From assembly GCF_026212465.1 (NCBI RefSeq), contig NC_080047.1, positions 43,930,059 to 43,994,058 on the forward strand: a stretch of 64,000 nt of DNA, given 5' to 3'. This stretch comes from Amaranthus tricolor (lineage: Eukaryota > Streptophyta > Magnoliopsida > Caryophyllales > Amaranthaceae). The position numbers were made by a program, and so were the translations under genes. The notes under the pieces are model-generated. The model saw only the letters and a list, made by a program, of their open reading frames with translations. It was not told the DNA's origin and did not search any database. Numbering within the stretch: position 1 is the stretch's first letter; each line of letters starts with the position of its first letter. Of the stretch, positions 38,001-49,675 are shown one piece after another.

Positions 38001-39017
38001 TAAACCACAATTTAAAATAGGCGTAATGCAAATCCTAATTCTTTTCACAAGCATTCACTTCACAATTTTAAACAATGTAAGAAAAACAAATTTGCAATCC
38101 TTATAGAATCATGAACACTATACCTTCTTAACCCGCTCGAAAGCACGAACAACCGCCTGCCAATTCTCCGGTTGTGAATCCAAAACCTTCTGAAACTCTA
38201 CCCTACAACCATCCCTCTCCTCGTGCCATTTTGACCGATATTCTCTTCCTTCCCCACCTTTCTCAACCCATCTCTGTCTCTCCTCCACCACCGTCTTCCT
38301 CCTCCTTCCATCATCCAACTTAACTGTCAAAATTCTCCCATGAAACTCCATTCCATCAAATTCGACAGCTTTAGAAGCCGACTTCTCTGCATTAGGCCCT
38401 TCAAAAATAACGAACCCAAACCCTAAATTCCTATCCAAATTCTCATGCCCTTTAATCAAAATCACGCTCTTAATATCCCCGAATTGCCTAAAAAACTCAA
38501 AAATTTGGGGTTTCTTAATCCATAACGGCAAATTCCCCACAAAAATTTTACCCTCTTGGCGAAATTCAACTTTCCCAGAATTATCCTCTTCCTGTTCATC
38601 CGTCTCCTCTTCTTCTTCTTCTTCTTCTTCTTCGTGAATTACATTAACCAATAGGTTTTCATTTCGCGGAGAAGGAGGATTCGGTGGAGATAGTTTGGTA
38701 GTAAGGCGAAGCTTGGGAGTGAGATTATCTTGCTGAGAGCTACTTTGGGATATCCGGAGATTTTTGAGAGGGTTTGAAAGGTTTTTAGGGGTGGGAGCAG
38801 TGGTTTTGAGGGTGGTTTTAGGGCGGCGGAGATTGGTTGGGAAATGAGGAGTAGAAGAAGAAGAAGAAGAAGTGGAAGGAGGTTCGGAAGAAGAATTGTG
38901 GGAGGATTGAACGAAACGAGGGTGATAATCCCCGGCGAGAAGAAAAAATGAGAAGGTTGGGGAGAAGTTAGTGTAATGTGTGGTGGTGGAAAGAGTGAAA
39001 ATGGAGGATAACTCCAT
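29025..39017 (-). CDS. PPR4: Chloroplast RRM-PPR protein PPR4 (At5g04810-type), complete, ten exons
   Basis: Ten exons with GT/AG borders and matching phases: 39017-38124, 36338-36211, 35954-35814, 34173-34087, 33978-33825, 32947-32888, 32294-31866, 30798-30503, 30390-30261 and 29546-29025. They give 946 residues with no stop. The start MELSSIFTLSTTTHYTNF opens a Ser/Thr-rich, transit-peptide-like region. An acidic block (runs of E) precedes one RRM at about 153-235, with RNP2 IFVGNL and RNP1 LGFGFVIF. About 16 P-type PPR repeats follow (for example TYSMLMNGFLRLKDWANAFA) and then an acidic tail. RRM plus PPR at this length identifies PPR4, which in maize is needed for trans-splicing of the plastid rps12 first intron. 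It would act in chloroplasts as an RNA-binding splicing factor. Intron 1 carries transposon fragments. Part of exon 1 is copied at 44.0 and 55.5 kb. Confidence 0.95.
35020..35630. repeat. C-rich then G-rich low-complexity block in PPR4 intron 3
   Basis: Positions 35020-35400 are strongly C-rich (CCCTTCCCC-type words) and 35440-35610 are G-rich (GGGATGGGGAAGAGGG-type words), so the halves are roughly complementary. This could be a decayed foldback MITE. The proline-rich frame at 35065-35370 comes from composition and is not a gene. Confidence 0.55.
36585..37235 (+). mobile_element. Ty3/gypsy pol fragment (reverse transcriptase/RNase H) in PPR4 intron 1
   Basis: Read on the plus strand, opposite to PPR4, the fragment gives YELLVMPFGLTNAPA, then FFDDILVSSLSLEEHAHYL (catalytic FDD), LFDHKLYANIKKYEFGK, a GHVV word, FQAPMLKALVLGVPNFNLP and WRHHLLGRHFILTD. 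These are Ty3/gypsy reverse transcriptase and the start of RNase H. It has an internal deletion after NAPA, stops and frameshifts, and no LTRs nearby. Confidence 0.88.
37732..37972. mobile_element. Stowaway-like MITE in PPR4 intron 1
   Basis: The left end TACACTCCCTTTATCCC and the right end GGGTACGGAGCAGTA resemble Stowaway ends (CTCCCTCYGT and complement) flanked by TA. Inside is CAGTTTGCATTATTTCTATT, a word common in plant copies of this group, with a related inverted part near the right end. A similar end fragment, GGAATGGAGGAAGTA, occurs near 33428 in another PPR4 intron. Confidence 0.65.
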
Positions 39018-42000
39018 TTTTTATGGCAAAGAATTGTAAGAGGGATCACCAAGGAAATGTAGAATTGGAGATGGAATACCGAATGTTGATGGACTGCCAG
39101 AGTCGAGATTGATACTCGTTTGTACCGCGGCTCTACGCTATGTTCTACATTGCTATTGAAAGATGTAAAGTTTTACGATTATTTGACCTCATCACTCCCA
39201 GCCTCTGACTCATATGAAAGATTTGCTCATAAATATCGATAAAAAAAATAATGTAAAAACCTATATTTATCACCAAGTCAACTCTAGAAATCATACCAAT
39301 TATAACCATTAAGTATTATAAATATATTAATATTGATTTTATACTAATTAATAAGTTAAATTAATTTGTCAAAAATTAAATTTTTCGTCTTTAATGTTAA
39401 GAAGAAAGAGAAAATAAGTAATGGGTTAATAGAAAATAAAAGTTTAAAGAATTGAAAATTAAGAACTAAAATCTTAATTATTTTTAATGATTGTTGATGT
39501 TTAATGAATGAATGAAAAGTAAATGATAAAACAAAATATGTTTGGAGTTAAAATGACTACTTTAAAAATAGATTAAAAAAAAGAAGAAAAAAATTATAAT
39601 CGATAAGATTTGATCGTATGACCTTATGACCATTGATGATTTGATATACTAACTAAAACTGTACCTAACTACTCTACCTTATTAGTAAGTTATTACAATA
39701 TGATTTTTTTCTATTTTTGATTTGGGGGCTTTGTATGTTTGTGTACCTCAGAACATGGTTTGAACTTTTAACACATCACTTGCAGTAGTTTTTCAGTCGT
39801 CTAACATGCAAAATATTCCCTTGGAGAAGCAAGGGAAGGAGATAGGGAAGAAAAGTGTAAGCTAGTTGTAGTTTACAGTCTAAAATAGCATGAACATTAA
39901 ACCTAATTACATCCAAGTTTTTAAAAGGAGCTTCCATATATCTGATGAAGATCGAGATGATGTTTTTCGCCAGTCTTTTGAGTCTATTTCACCATTTGTT
40001 TGTCATGTTGACTTGAAATCTCCCAACCGTAGGTGATGAATATACGCTAACTTTTGCTAATAAGTTTTAGAAGCGTAGATACGCATAATAATATCTTCTC
40101 TCAATCGACTTTCTTCTACTTTTCTGAAAAAGTGAGCAAAATGCAAAAACTGTTAACAATAAGACTTGAAACCCAACGTTATTTATCGCAGTGGCGGAGG
40201 AAAGGGGTGTTACGATAGATATGGAAAATTAGTATAATGATCAGAATGGTAATGAAAAGTTAGTATCATTTTGATAAGAAAATCTCTTTATAAGTTGCAG
40301 GGTCGTTTCTAAGCTTTTGGTGGCATAGGGCAAACTTATTGAGCTTTAATATAAAAACAACATCCACTTTCTAACGTCGTTATGTGCACCTTTTCACCTA
40401 CACGAGACCCTTGGTAACAAAAATATATATTGATCGAACAATTAGAACAGTCTAAATTAGCCTTTTTAAACGTAAAATCCATCACAATCGTGTGTACGTG
40501 TATCTACCAAAACTTATTTTTCATATATAAAATGGAATTCATAATTTTCATGTTGGAGCCCTAGGCACATGCCCCTCCCACCCTACCCTAAATACGAGCT
40601 AACAAGTTTAATAAACATGTTTATCTACTTCAATCATCTTACTTTTCTTCACAAAACTCATTGTTTAATAAACATGTTTATCTACTTCAATCATCTTACT
40701 TTTCTTCACAAAACTCATTCTAATGCATTACTTATTTGAAGAGATAGTACTTTAATCATCTTACTATTCGTTCTTGAGGTTTTGAAGTCCTCTAAGTGCA
40801 GGCAAAACATTTCATTTTCGACATCTCTCCAAAGGTATCTTTTCAAACATTTGAGATTTATGAAATATCCATTCTTGTAACACTCCTATAATTAGATCTA
40901 ATTTTTAAAAACACTTTTAAAGAAAAAGATGAATCAAAACCTATACCGCCACATCTATTTTTTAGAAAATAAATGTAAGGTTAAACAACTCTAAAATAGC
41001 TTAATAAAATTAAACCGACTAAAAAAGTCTTACAACTCATTAAAGATTTAAACTCAATCTATGTCTATATAAAACTTAAACAACTTAAAGTAAAATTTAA
41101 ACTGAGACATAACTCTAATAAAACTAATAGGTAAACCTCACTCCACGAACCCAAAAATAAGAATGCAACAAGACAAGGGAAAAACTCCCAAAACCAAGAA
41201 ATTGAGTAATTTCAACTCTATCCGGTAATAACAATTAAGTTTGAAAATAATTTGAGAAAATAATATATAGTTGAGTTAAAAATCAATTTGTATAAACCAT
41301 ATAAAATCACATAAACCAATTAATTAATTTGATATTTAATAATGACAAACATATATAAATTCACGAGAACATCAGTAGGCCGAGGCTTTACCCCTATATC
41401 ACTTTATCAAGAGGTCGTCACCCTAATATAATTCAAGGCTAGCAGAGTAGTTTCAGGTAACCCTAGTATGCACACCCCTTCTACTTGGATCACAAAAAGT
41501 AGAAGGAAGACCAGAAATTGTATTGAGTATTAGAAAATAAAAATCAGCGGCAGCTATACTAATCAAACAAGGCAACTTGTTCATCACCCTTATACTTGGA
41601 TCACAATAAATATAAGAGTTTCATTTTTCCCGTGTTTCACTTTACGTGATTTAATATATTTTAATAATTAGCATGAACACACAAACATATAATTAAACTG
41701 TTCACACAAATTTATCTCAACATGTGAGTTATCGCAAGTGCACGGTGTTGTAGCACGTATGGGTCGAACACAAGGAGTAAGGGTATGCAACTTTCTTTGC
41801 GTATTAGTCGGATATGAAAGGGGTTTGTTGGAAACGATAACAAAGAGGGTATGCAAAAGAAATAACGGCTAACAATCAATGATAAAGAAGGGGTAGGGTT
41901 AACTCATTCATGATGACTATTTGATGACGATATTCTAGCTTCTTAAGGATCATTAAAGGGTAGCGAATCGCACCAAGAAGAGCAATCTGATCTTTGATCG

Positions 42001-42028
42001 GGCTTGGGATTGCCTCCAAGCTATTCAC
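39018..42028. other. Intergenic, PPR4 promoter side; no intact gene
   Basis: The first few hundred bases above 39017 should hold the PPR4 promoter. A 57-base exact tandem duplication, containing AATAAACATGTTTATCTACT, is at about 40607-40720. A short plus-strand coding-like piece at 39957-40035 (SDEDRDDVFRQSFESISPF) may be a fragment of a captured gene that I cannot name. The rest is AT-rich and without structure that I can see. Confidence 0.55.
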
Positions 42029-43030
42029 CACTAGTGGAAAAAACCTCATTTGCTGCGGTTTTTTGGCCATAATATGCTGCGGTTTTGGCCCCAAGCATTA
42101 GTGATAGCAGCAGATGACCTATTTTAAATGCTGCGGTTTAAAACCGCAGCAGAAAAGGGCACCAAATGCTGCGGGCAACAAGAAAACCGCAGCATATAGT
42201 AGAAAACTATATACTGCGGTCAAACAAAAAACCGCAGCATATATATATTTTTTTTTTCTTTTTTCGTTTAATACTAAAAATAATCCTATAATAATGTACA
42301 ATATAATAAACAATGATTAATCCAATAATCCAATGATAATCACAAATAATCACCAATAATCTCTTTGTAATAATAAACTCTCGATCGTATATATATAATA
42401 CAATAATATGTACGTACATTAAAGTCCTAAAAAATCTAAACTAATTACAATTTACCAAGGACAAAAATTAGCAAGATACGCGGCAATCTTGTCTTTTAAT
42501 TCGCGCATTTCTTCATTTCTCAAAGGGCGTGTTTTCCTTGGAATGTCGTATAAAGTGTCAAAAACGCTTAAAAATCCTTAAAATCGCAACTTAACACGTA
42601 ATTTCTAGCATATGACTATGACTTACAATTCTAACCACTTCAACACAATAATATATACTAAATACTGTTGTGTGCCAAGTTTCGTGCAAAACAAACCAAG
42701 TTTGAGCTACTTTATGCGCAAAAGTGCCAAAAACGCTTAAAAACCCTTAAAATCGCAACTTAACAAGTAATTTCTAGCATATGACTATGACTTACAATTC
42801 TAACCACTTCAACACAATAATATATACCAAATAGTGTTGTGTGCCAAGTTTCGTGCAAACAAACCAAGTTTTGAGGTACTTTATGCGCGAAAGTCCAAAA
42901 AAAGCTTAAAAACCCATAAAATCGAATAGTGTTGCATTGTGTACCTTTACTGCTGTCCATTTCGGAAATGTGGCTCTCGATATAGATCTCATTTGTCCAC
43001 GCACTTTCTTCATTATGCTGAAACGCATGG
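42029..43030 (-). mobile_element. CACTA element fragment with TGCTGCGGTTTT subterminal repeats, truncated
   Basis: CACTAGTGG at 42029 begins a terminus in which TGCTGCGGTTTT or its complement AAAACCGCAGCA recurs about seven times by 42240, which is typical of CACTA subterminal regions. Minus-strand coding pieces follow: EEMRELKDKIAAYLANF with a stop near 42450, and an upstream piece near 42945-43020. These look like the C-terminal exons of a CACTA second protein. A 169-base unit is repeated in the intervening intron-like region. No partner terminus is found downstream, so one end is lost. Confidence 0.7.
42555..42924. repeat. 169-bp tandem repeat, about 2.2 copies
   Basis: The unit starts GTGYCAAAAACGCTTAAAAA and includes TTCTAGCATATGACTATGAC. 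Copies begin at 42555 and 42724, with a partial copy at about 42893. It lies in a probable intron of the CACTA fragment. Confidence 0.9.
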
Positions 43031-43037
43031 AAAAAGT

Positions 43038-43039
<2 letters not shown>

Positions 43040-43075
<36 letters not shown>

Positions 43076-44010
43076 CACTTAATTAAATCAAATTGGTAAA
43101 ATAATCGAATAGGGTATTTATTTGATTAGTTAATTTATATAAGGAGATTTTGAAATTAATATAGATTGTCTTTAATTACACTTTTAATCCATAGTTTATA
43201 AATAACGAGTAATAATTGATGTTCATGTGCAAATTGGAAGAGTATAAATATCCTAGACTTTAAATTCATATAGTTAAAATCTAATCTTCATTCATAACAT
43301 TAAATAGTTAAGTGACAAAAATCCAGTCATATTTTTGTTTCTTCCGGCTTGATTTTAAGTATTTAGTAAAATAAATTGACTCAAATTTCCTTGTAGTAGG
43401 GGCGAAGTTATATGATCCTTATGTTCGTTTTCTTTACTACTAATAGTTGTTTTGATATGCTTACAAAAGTTGAAATCTTCAATCAAAGTCAAATTATAAA
43501 AAACTTAACAGTAGGTTTCTATATGTACTTGCAATTAGAATTTGAACATTAAAGAAAAGTCAACTATTATATTAGGACACCATAATTCGTTAACCAGTAG
43601 CCGTATCATCGAGAGTTTACTAATTCTACAAAAATAGATTTCAATTTTAGATTTTTTTTTTTTACAATTCAATTCAATTCTAAAATTATTTATGGGGATT
43701 GGTGATGAATTATGTATTTAATAGTAATGATTTTCATTCATAAACAACATCAAGAAATCAACATTAAATTCAAAATCAAAATTGAAAGAAAAAATAACCT
43801 TGAAATCAACTGTCAGACAATGACGGTGGCGAGCGGCGACGGTGGCAGATACTTAATGGCGGCGCTGGTGGTACGGTGTTCCGTGATCGACGCTAATTCG
43901 ATAAGTTAGCAAGAGAATTTCGCGCGAAAGCAGTGGAAGATAAGCATCGCGTAATCGCGTTTAACATATCATATTTATATGATTTGGGTGGGTTTCCTTT
44001 TGTTTCTTTA
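43040..44010. other. Intergenic: short (TA)n then AT-rich DNA and a GC-rich patch
   Basis: A TA array occupies 43040-43073. A GGCGACGGTGGC-type GC-rich patch lies at 43820-43960 just before the duplicated PPR4 piece. No gene is seen. Confidence 0.6.
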
Positions 44011-44316
44011 AGGGAGCACTGGTTTTAGGGCGGCGGAGTTGGTTGGGTAATGAGGAGGAATAGTAGAAGAAGAAGTGGAATGAGGTTCGGAAGAAGAATT
44101 GTGGGAGGATTGAACGAAACGAGGTTGAGAATCGCCGACGACGAGAAAAAAATGAGAGGTGGGAAGAAGTGAGTGAAATGTGTGGTGGTGGAAAGTGTGA
44201 AAATGGAGGATAACTCCATTTTTCACGGCAAAGATATGTGAGAAAGAATAACAAGGATATGGAGAAGGGAGAAGGGAGAAGGGAGAAGGGAGATGGAATT
44301 AGGAATGTTGATGGAC
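44011..44316 (-). pseudogene. Duplicated 5' end of PPR4 (leader and start of exon 1)
   Basis: About 300 bases match PPR4 positions 38790-39100 in the same orientation, including the start codon context (MELSSIFTLSTTTHF) and the leader above it. Small deletions in the serine-codon tract and other indels shift the frame. Nothing of the RRM or PPR part follows. It is followed by a GGAGAAG tandem array (about 44258-44292). Confidence 0.85.
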
Positions 44317-44695
44317 GGGTATAGTGGGTGTTTTTTGTACTTGCCTTTACATTGTTTTTGGCTTAAAAAAAAGTATTTGCTAAATGACTTTCAAATCAGC
44401 TGAAAAGTTTGATTTTTTAATTAAAATAAAAAGCTATCTTAGTTAGCTTTTGGCTTATTGACTTACTTTTCTCTAATAAATAGTCACGTGTCAATATTTA
44501 AATTACCAAGCATCTCCATAATCAGTTGGTTTTTTCAGCTAGCTTAGAGCCAATAAAAATAGCCAACATTTTCAGTTGGTCAAACAAGCCAACAGCCAAT
44601 TGCTAAACATAAATATAGGCCAGGTTGGTTCGCCTATAAAAATTATTTTAAAAATAAAGTTCTAATTAGTAAAAAAATCGGACAAAATTGACAGC

Positions 44696-44940
44696 TAGTC
44701 TCTTGAGAGACAGGTAGTCTCTTTGAGAGACATATCTCAAACCCAACCCATTAAAGATGAATACCTACTTACCGTATTCTTAAAGCCTATTTACATTATA
44801 CTTAATACTTACTTACCATTCCTTAGTACCTACTTTTAATATCTTAAATGTCTACTTACATCATTCTTAATGCCTACTTACAATTTTTTAAAAATATATA
44901 ATAAGTTGGCCAAATTAGAGATAGTCTCTCACAAGAATTT
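44696..44940. mobile_element. Half copy of the TAGTCTCTTGAGA MITE
   Basis: The left half matches 19704-19900: TAGTCTCTTGAGAGA, then GAGACATATCTCAAACCCAACC and TTCTTAATGCCTACTTACA words. The expected right arm is replaced by AGAGATAGTCTCTCACAAG. Confidence 0.7.
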
Positions 44941-46111
44941 GTCCAAAATTAATCATAATCATAATAAGTAAAAATGAATTATAATTAGTAAAAGTAATTT
45001 TAATTGGAAAATTAAATTTAATTAATGAAACTTCGTTATAGTTTACAATTAATAATCAGTTTCAATTAGTAAAAATCAGTTTAAATCAGTAAAAATTAGT
45101 TACAATAAGCAAAAAACAGTTTTTCTCTGTAAAAATGAATCACAATAAGTAAAATTAGTTGAATCAAAAAAAATTTGATGAACTAAATAGGTCTTAGTTT
45201 TGTACCAATACCAATTAGGCAGTTACCGGTGTATTAAATAAAATTAGAAAGGGTTGTTTTTCTGATGTTAAGATTCATCACAAATTATTGTATGTTACAT
45301 GAAGCACTTCATATATAGATTAAATAGTCAAATTAATACGAATTAAAAAGAAAACTGAATATAAACTACTTGTTTTAAAGTCGTTTCACTAAAACGTTCT
45401 CTCATAACTATAATTACAAGAGTAGTTGAGAATCGGATCTTATCTTGGTTAGAGCAAGTACCGCCTTTCCCAAACAATATCTTGGGATCGAATCTTACCT
45501 AATTCTCCCTTTCCCGCAACATACATTTTAATTCAAAAATAACTACAAGAGTAGTTGAAGGTTAATTTAGGTTTTGAGTTCCAAACTTTGTATTGAAAAT
45601 TAGCCAAAATCCTAAAAATGTAAGTGTCTTACAATAACCCTAATGAACAAGCAACTTTTCCTGTTTAGTGATTCAACAAAACTGCAAAGACCGAAGAACA
45701 TCAACCCGGAGCTTGATCACCCGTCTGAATTAAGGTCAACAAGTCGTCAAGCCCTCGACATTTGTCTTCTTAAAAATACTTCTACAGTTCTACTCCTTTA
45801 ATTTAAAGCAAAATTCCATCGGCTTGATGACCCGTCGAACGCGAGATCAATGGGTCGTCAACCTCTCAACGTTCTCTTTTTATTTTGTTCAATTTGCTCG
45901 TGTTCAACACAAATAATATGGAGCACATATTTAGAATTGGTATTTAGAAACTAAAATCATAAATAATATACATATTTTTTCTAGTAAAACACTTCTACTC
46001 CTTTAAATGACATACTCTTCCATCTTGTATGTTCATAGAAATGGACACAAGTGTACATAATGAATAATCCTAATGGAACTTAAAATGGACATCACAAGTT
46101 ACTAATTTCAA
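44941..46111. other. Intergenic, no gene seen
   Basis: AT-rich sequence with repeated AGTAAAAAT-type words at 44960-45150. Two similar segments near 45700 and 45830 share CTTGATSACCCGTC and GTCGTCAA words, suggesting a decayed LTR with an internal repeat. The last part is 3' flank of the CBP60-LRR gene. Confidence 0.5.
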
Positions 46112-49100
46112 TCATTGTGAGGGAAACTCTAGCATGTCAGAACTGGCCATTGAAGAAGAACCTCTCTGTTTTGTAGGGTCTAGAATCTCTCCCTGTTCAT
46201 CCTCCTCTTTGCGTTGATAAATCAACGAATTGGGACTATGCTGAATTTTAACCCAATCATCCTTCCCGTCTAGAGAACTACATAATATAAAAGAGGGACA
46301 ATTCTCTATGATCAATGTTTTAAGTGAAGTAAGCCATTCTACCTTTCGAAATACTGCAAGCTTGGTGCACTTATTTAGCTCCAAATGTTCTAGAGAAGCC
46401 ATGCTTCCGATTCTACAAACAGCAGCTAATTTTGGACAATCCTTGATAGACAGCTTTCTAAGACGAGGGAAATCACCGTTTTTTACACTAATCCAACATA
46501 ATAGGTTTAGCATCGATTTGATCTGTAATTGCTGCAACTTTGGAAATGCAACGGTGGAAGTGGTAGCTGCTGTTGCCAATGCCTCATCCCTGAGAAAACG
46601 TCCAGCAATAAACCTTACACTACTCAATTCAATCAAGATAAGCGATTCAAGTGAAGGAAGTTGTCCCAGAGACGGTAGGCACAAACAGTTTGCACATTTG
46701 AAGAGAGTAATTTTTGTGAGTTTAACAAAGAAGTGGCTGCTAATCCAACACGGAAATTTTGAACCTCCGTAAAAAAGAATCCTTAGGTCGTGGAGGTTCT
46801 TGTGTGGCTGTAGATAGTCCGCAACATCATCGATAATATTGATGCTTTCTTGGCGTGTGTCTTTATCAGTCCATCGAAGCTCTAAGCTCTTCAATTGTTG
46901 TTTATCATTGAGCCTAGCCTTGAGAGCCTCATTAAAGCTAGCAACATTTTCAAGTCTAGAGAGGCGTAATTTACCATTGAGATGATTCATTTTCTCCAGT
47001 TCTCCGATGCCGGATCCTTCTCCGCCAACAATGAACTCTGACAAGGTGCGGAGTTTTAGAAGTGACCCCATCCCATCTGGCATGGAGTGGATACGGTGAT
47101 GATTACCGAAATCCAGATGACGAAGTCTTGTTAGCCTCTTCATGCATTTCGGCAAGGATACTAGGCTAGGACAATTTATAAGCTTCATAGTTTGCAAATT
47201 TTCAAGGAACTCTATGGTTTCAGGCAGCTTTTTAATAAGTGTTTCAGAGAGGTCAAGATAACGCAGAGATTTAGCATTACCTATAGAACTTGGTATCTCT
47301 GATACTTTCATCCTGCTCAGATCAAGAGCACGCAAATCTCTCAATGATATGAAAAAATCAGAAGGAATTCGCTCAACGTTAGCCTTGTGATTCTGCAATA
47401 GCAGAAGCGACCTCATGTTTGTAAATGATGCAAGCACCTTCAGATCTTTCGAGAATAGACGCTGCAAAATTACATGAACATGCTCTGCTTTTGCACGGGC
47501 ATATTCAGAAATTACTCTTACTGGATTGATTTTTGACCTTTGTAGCTCTTGTTCTGCAAGTTCAAATCCATTTATTTTGTACCATATCTTGCACGTACCA
47601 CAATCTTCACTCAGCAAGGATATGCATTTTTTGTTCTCACAGAGAGCTTTGAGATAAGCTGCAGCAATATCCTCCATAGGTTCTTCTTTGATTAGATCCT
47701 CTGCCATCCATAACTGGATCAAGGTATCACCATCAATCACATAATCTTTAGGGAAGAGACTACAATATACCACCAAGCAGTCTAAACACTCCTGAGAGAT
47801 ATTTGGACTGAAAACATTTAATAGCTTCTGAGACTGAACACACAGTTCATCTGGGTTTTGAGGTTGACGACACATTTCATCATTTTCCTACAAATTTGGG
47901 GACGAAAAAAACTAGTTAATAAAGATAAACGGTTTGGAAAGTGTTAGTGCAAATGGATTATTGCTATCATTTATGTAAGCTGCTAAATGAATATAAAGGC
48001 AGCAATTCCACATCCAAAAAATATATTAATGACCTAACTCATTACAATCACCCGCGCATAATTATGCATTATGTAAGGGCTGCAATCATGGGTTAATCTA
48101 AATAACCTCTTTATTATCATACAAACAAGGTTGTTTAAGTCTAAGTCTTGAAACCTTGCCTAGGCAAAAGCCACTTAGTGTTGGAATAACTACATGTTAT
48201 TGTTGTACAATTATATGATCATTATGGATATGCAAGAGTGAATGTACCCCAAGAGTAGTAAGGATATCACATTCGGATTTCTCAATAATGCATGTTCCCG
48301 TAACTATATCAAAGACGTTTTCATACTCTTGGACAAGAGTGCTTGAATCCGTTTTGTAAAATGGGCAAAACATTTCATCTTGTACCTGCCAAATAAATGC
48401 AAGGGAGTAAATTCCACATCCAAGGAATCATTATGTCCAAAGAATACTAGCACTCTTTTACAGTTGTAATGTACAATTGTACAGACATATTAGTTGACGT
48501 ACCCTACTTATAAAGATATCAGTTTTCTTGATGTATGATGCTCTGCTTGCTTGTTGAATTAATTTATTTATCTTTGAGTGTGAAACATGAAGAATCTGCA
48601 CAACAGATTTTCTCGTTATAGTGAAATGAAAAGAAATGATCAACATGGTGACATTATATTAATCTCACTTCAGTAAGAGGTAGCTTTCCTTCTTTATTAT
48701 GATACTGTAGAAGATCGCCCACAGAGAGGATACCTATAGAGCTAAGCTTCAGATGTAATTTTCCACCTTTTGAAATTCCCTTCAAGCGCCATACCTCGTC
48801 ATCTAGAGCTGGATTCTCTTTCTTACTATAAGCTGTTAGCACGTAATATAATTAAATATTGCATATTTATAATTTTTTGATTTCAAATTATAACAAAGGA
48901 ACAACCTCTTAGTCATTATAAAGGTACGGTTGTGTAAATTTGATTGGCTCAAGTCCGATCGGAGGAAAAGAAAACAAAACGTGTAAGATGAGCAAAACTT
49001 ACCTAAACTTCTATCTTTAACTGTAAAAGCTTCACTTATTGCTCCCCTAACAGTCACTCCTGGGTAAAGGGATTTCTCAACTGTAGCCCCTAATCTGAAC

Positions 49101-49486
49101 TTGTTAGATCTAATCCAACATGAGTTATCAGTGATCTCGACATCATCTATATAAGCAACTCCTTTAAAAAGACATAATTCACTTTTTCCAGCTAGAAGAG
49201 GCCGTCTGCCACTCCTTGGATGTAAAATGTATTGATTTAATCCATCACTAGCTAATCCATCACTAGTCAGATCTGAACGAAGAACAGCAAGCTTGACTTT
49301 CATGAACGCTAATGGACCATCTTCTACAATGCCTCCAGAATCATCTCTCAATACTACTTTTAGAATCCCTTGCTCACCCAACAATTTCTGATAAGTAAAT
49401 AGTACATTAGGAATTTGACCTTCGAAACATAATTTGAAAGTCTCCTTCAGTCCTGCACCTGAGTCCATCCTATTTGCATTGTCCAT
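46112..49486 (-). CDS. CBP60/SARD1-type domain fused to NLR winged helix and LRRs, no NB-ARC
   Basis: Exons 49486-49003 (acceptor at 49501), 48832-48669, 48595-48503, 48385-48248 and 47887-46112 join with GT/AG borders in matching phase, giving about 884 residues without a stop. Residues 1 to about 310 are a CALMODULIN-BINDING PROTEIN 60 domain: ETFKLCFEGQIPNVLFT, GRRPLLAGKSELCLFKGVAY, DNSCWIRSNKFRLGA, VRGAISEAFTVKD and ENPALDDEVWRLKGI. Then comes an NLR winged helix (ECLDCLVVYCSLFPKDY; LIQLWMAEDLI) and about 13 LRRs. P-loop, kinase-2 and GLPL are absent. CBP60g and SARD1 are DNA-binding regulators of salicylic-acid synthesis. An earlier partial CBP60 exon (about 49675-49604, VIKRLGTEEVCLRSAIE) may add an N-terminus if spliced at GTAATC. 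Without it, ATG 49486 is the best start. The alternative is two adjacent genes; the open phase-0 junction at 48248/47887 argues for one. Confidence 0.72.
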
Positions 49487-49675
49487 AAAGAAGCGGTAGT
49501 CTGAAATAAACAAAAAAAAAAAAAAAAAAAAAAAAAAAACCATGAATACAGACTTGTGATTCATACTTTCTTCACAATCAAAGGATTTTGTCTGATTACT
49601 TACCTCAATCGCAGACCTCAAACAAACTTCTTCTGTGCCCAGTCTTTTGATCACTGCTGATCCCTTTGTAAGTTG

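Noticed and set aside
39957..40035. Short coding-like stretch with SDEDRDDVFRQSFESISPF
   Set aside because: Too short to assign to a family; mentioned only in the intergenic entry.
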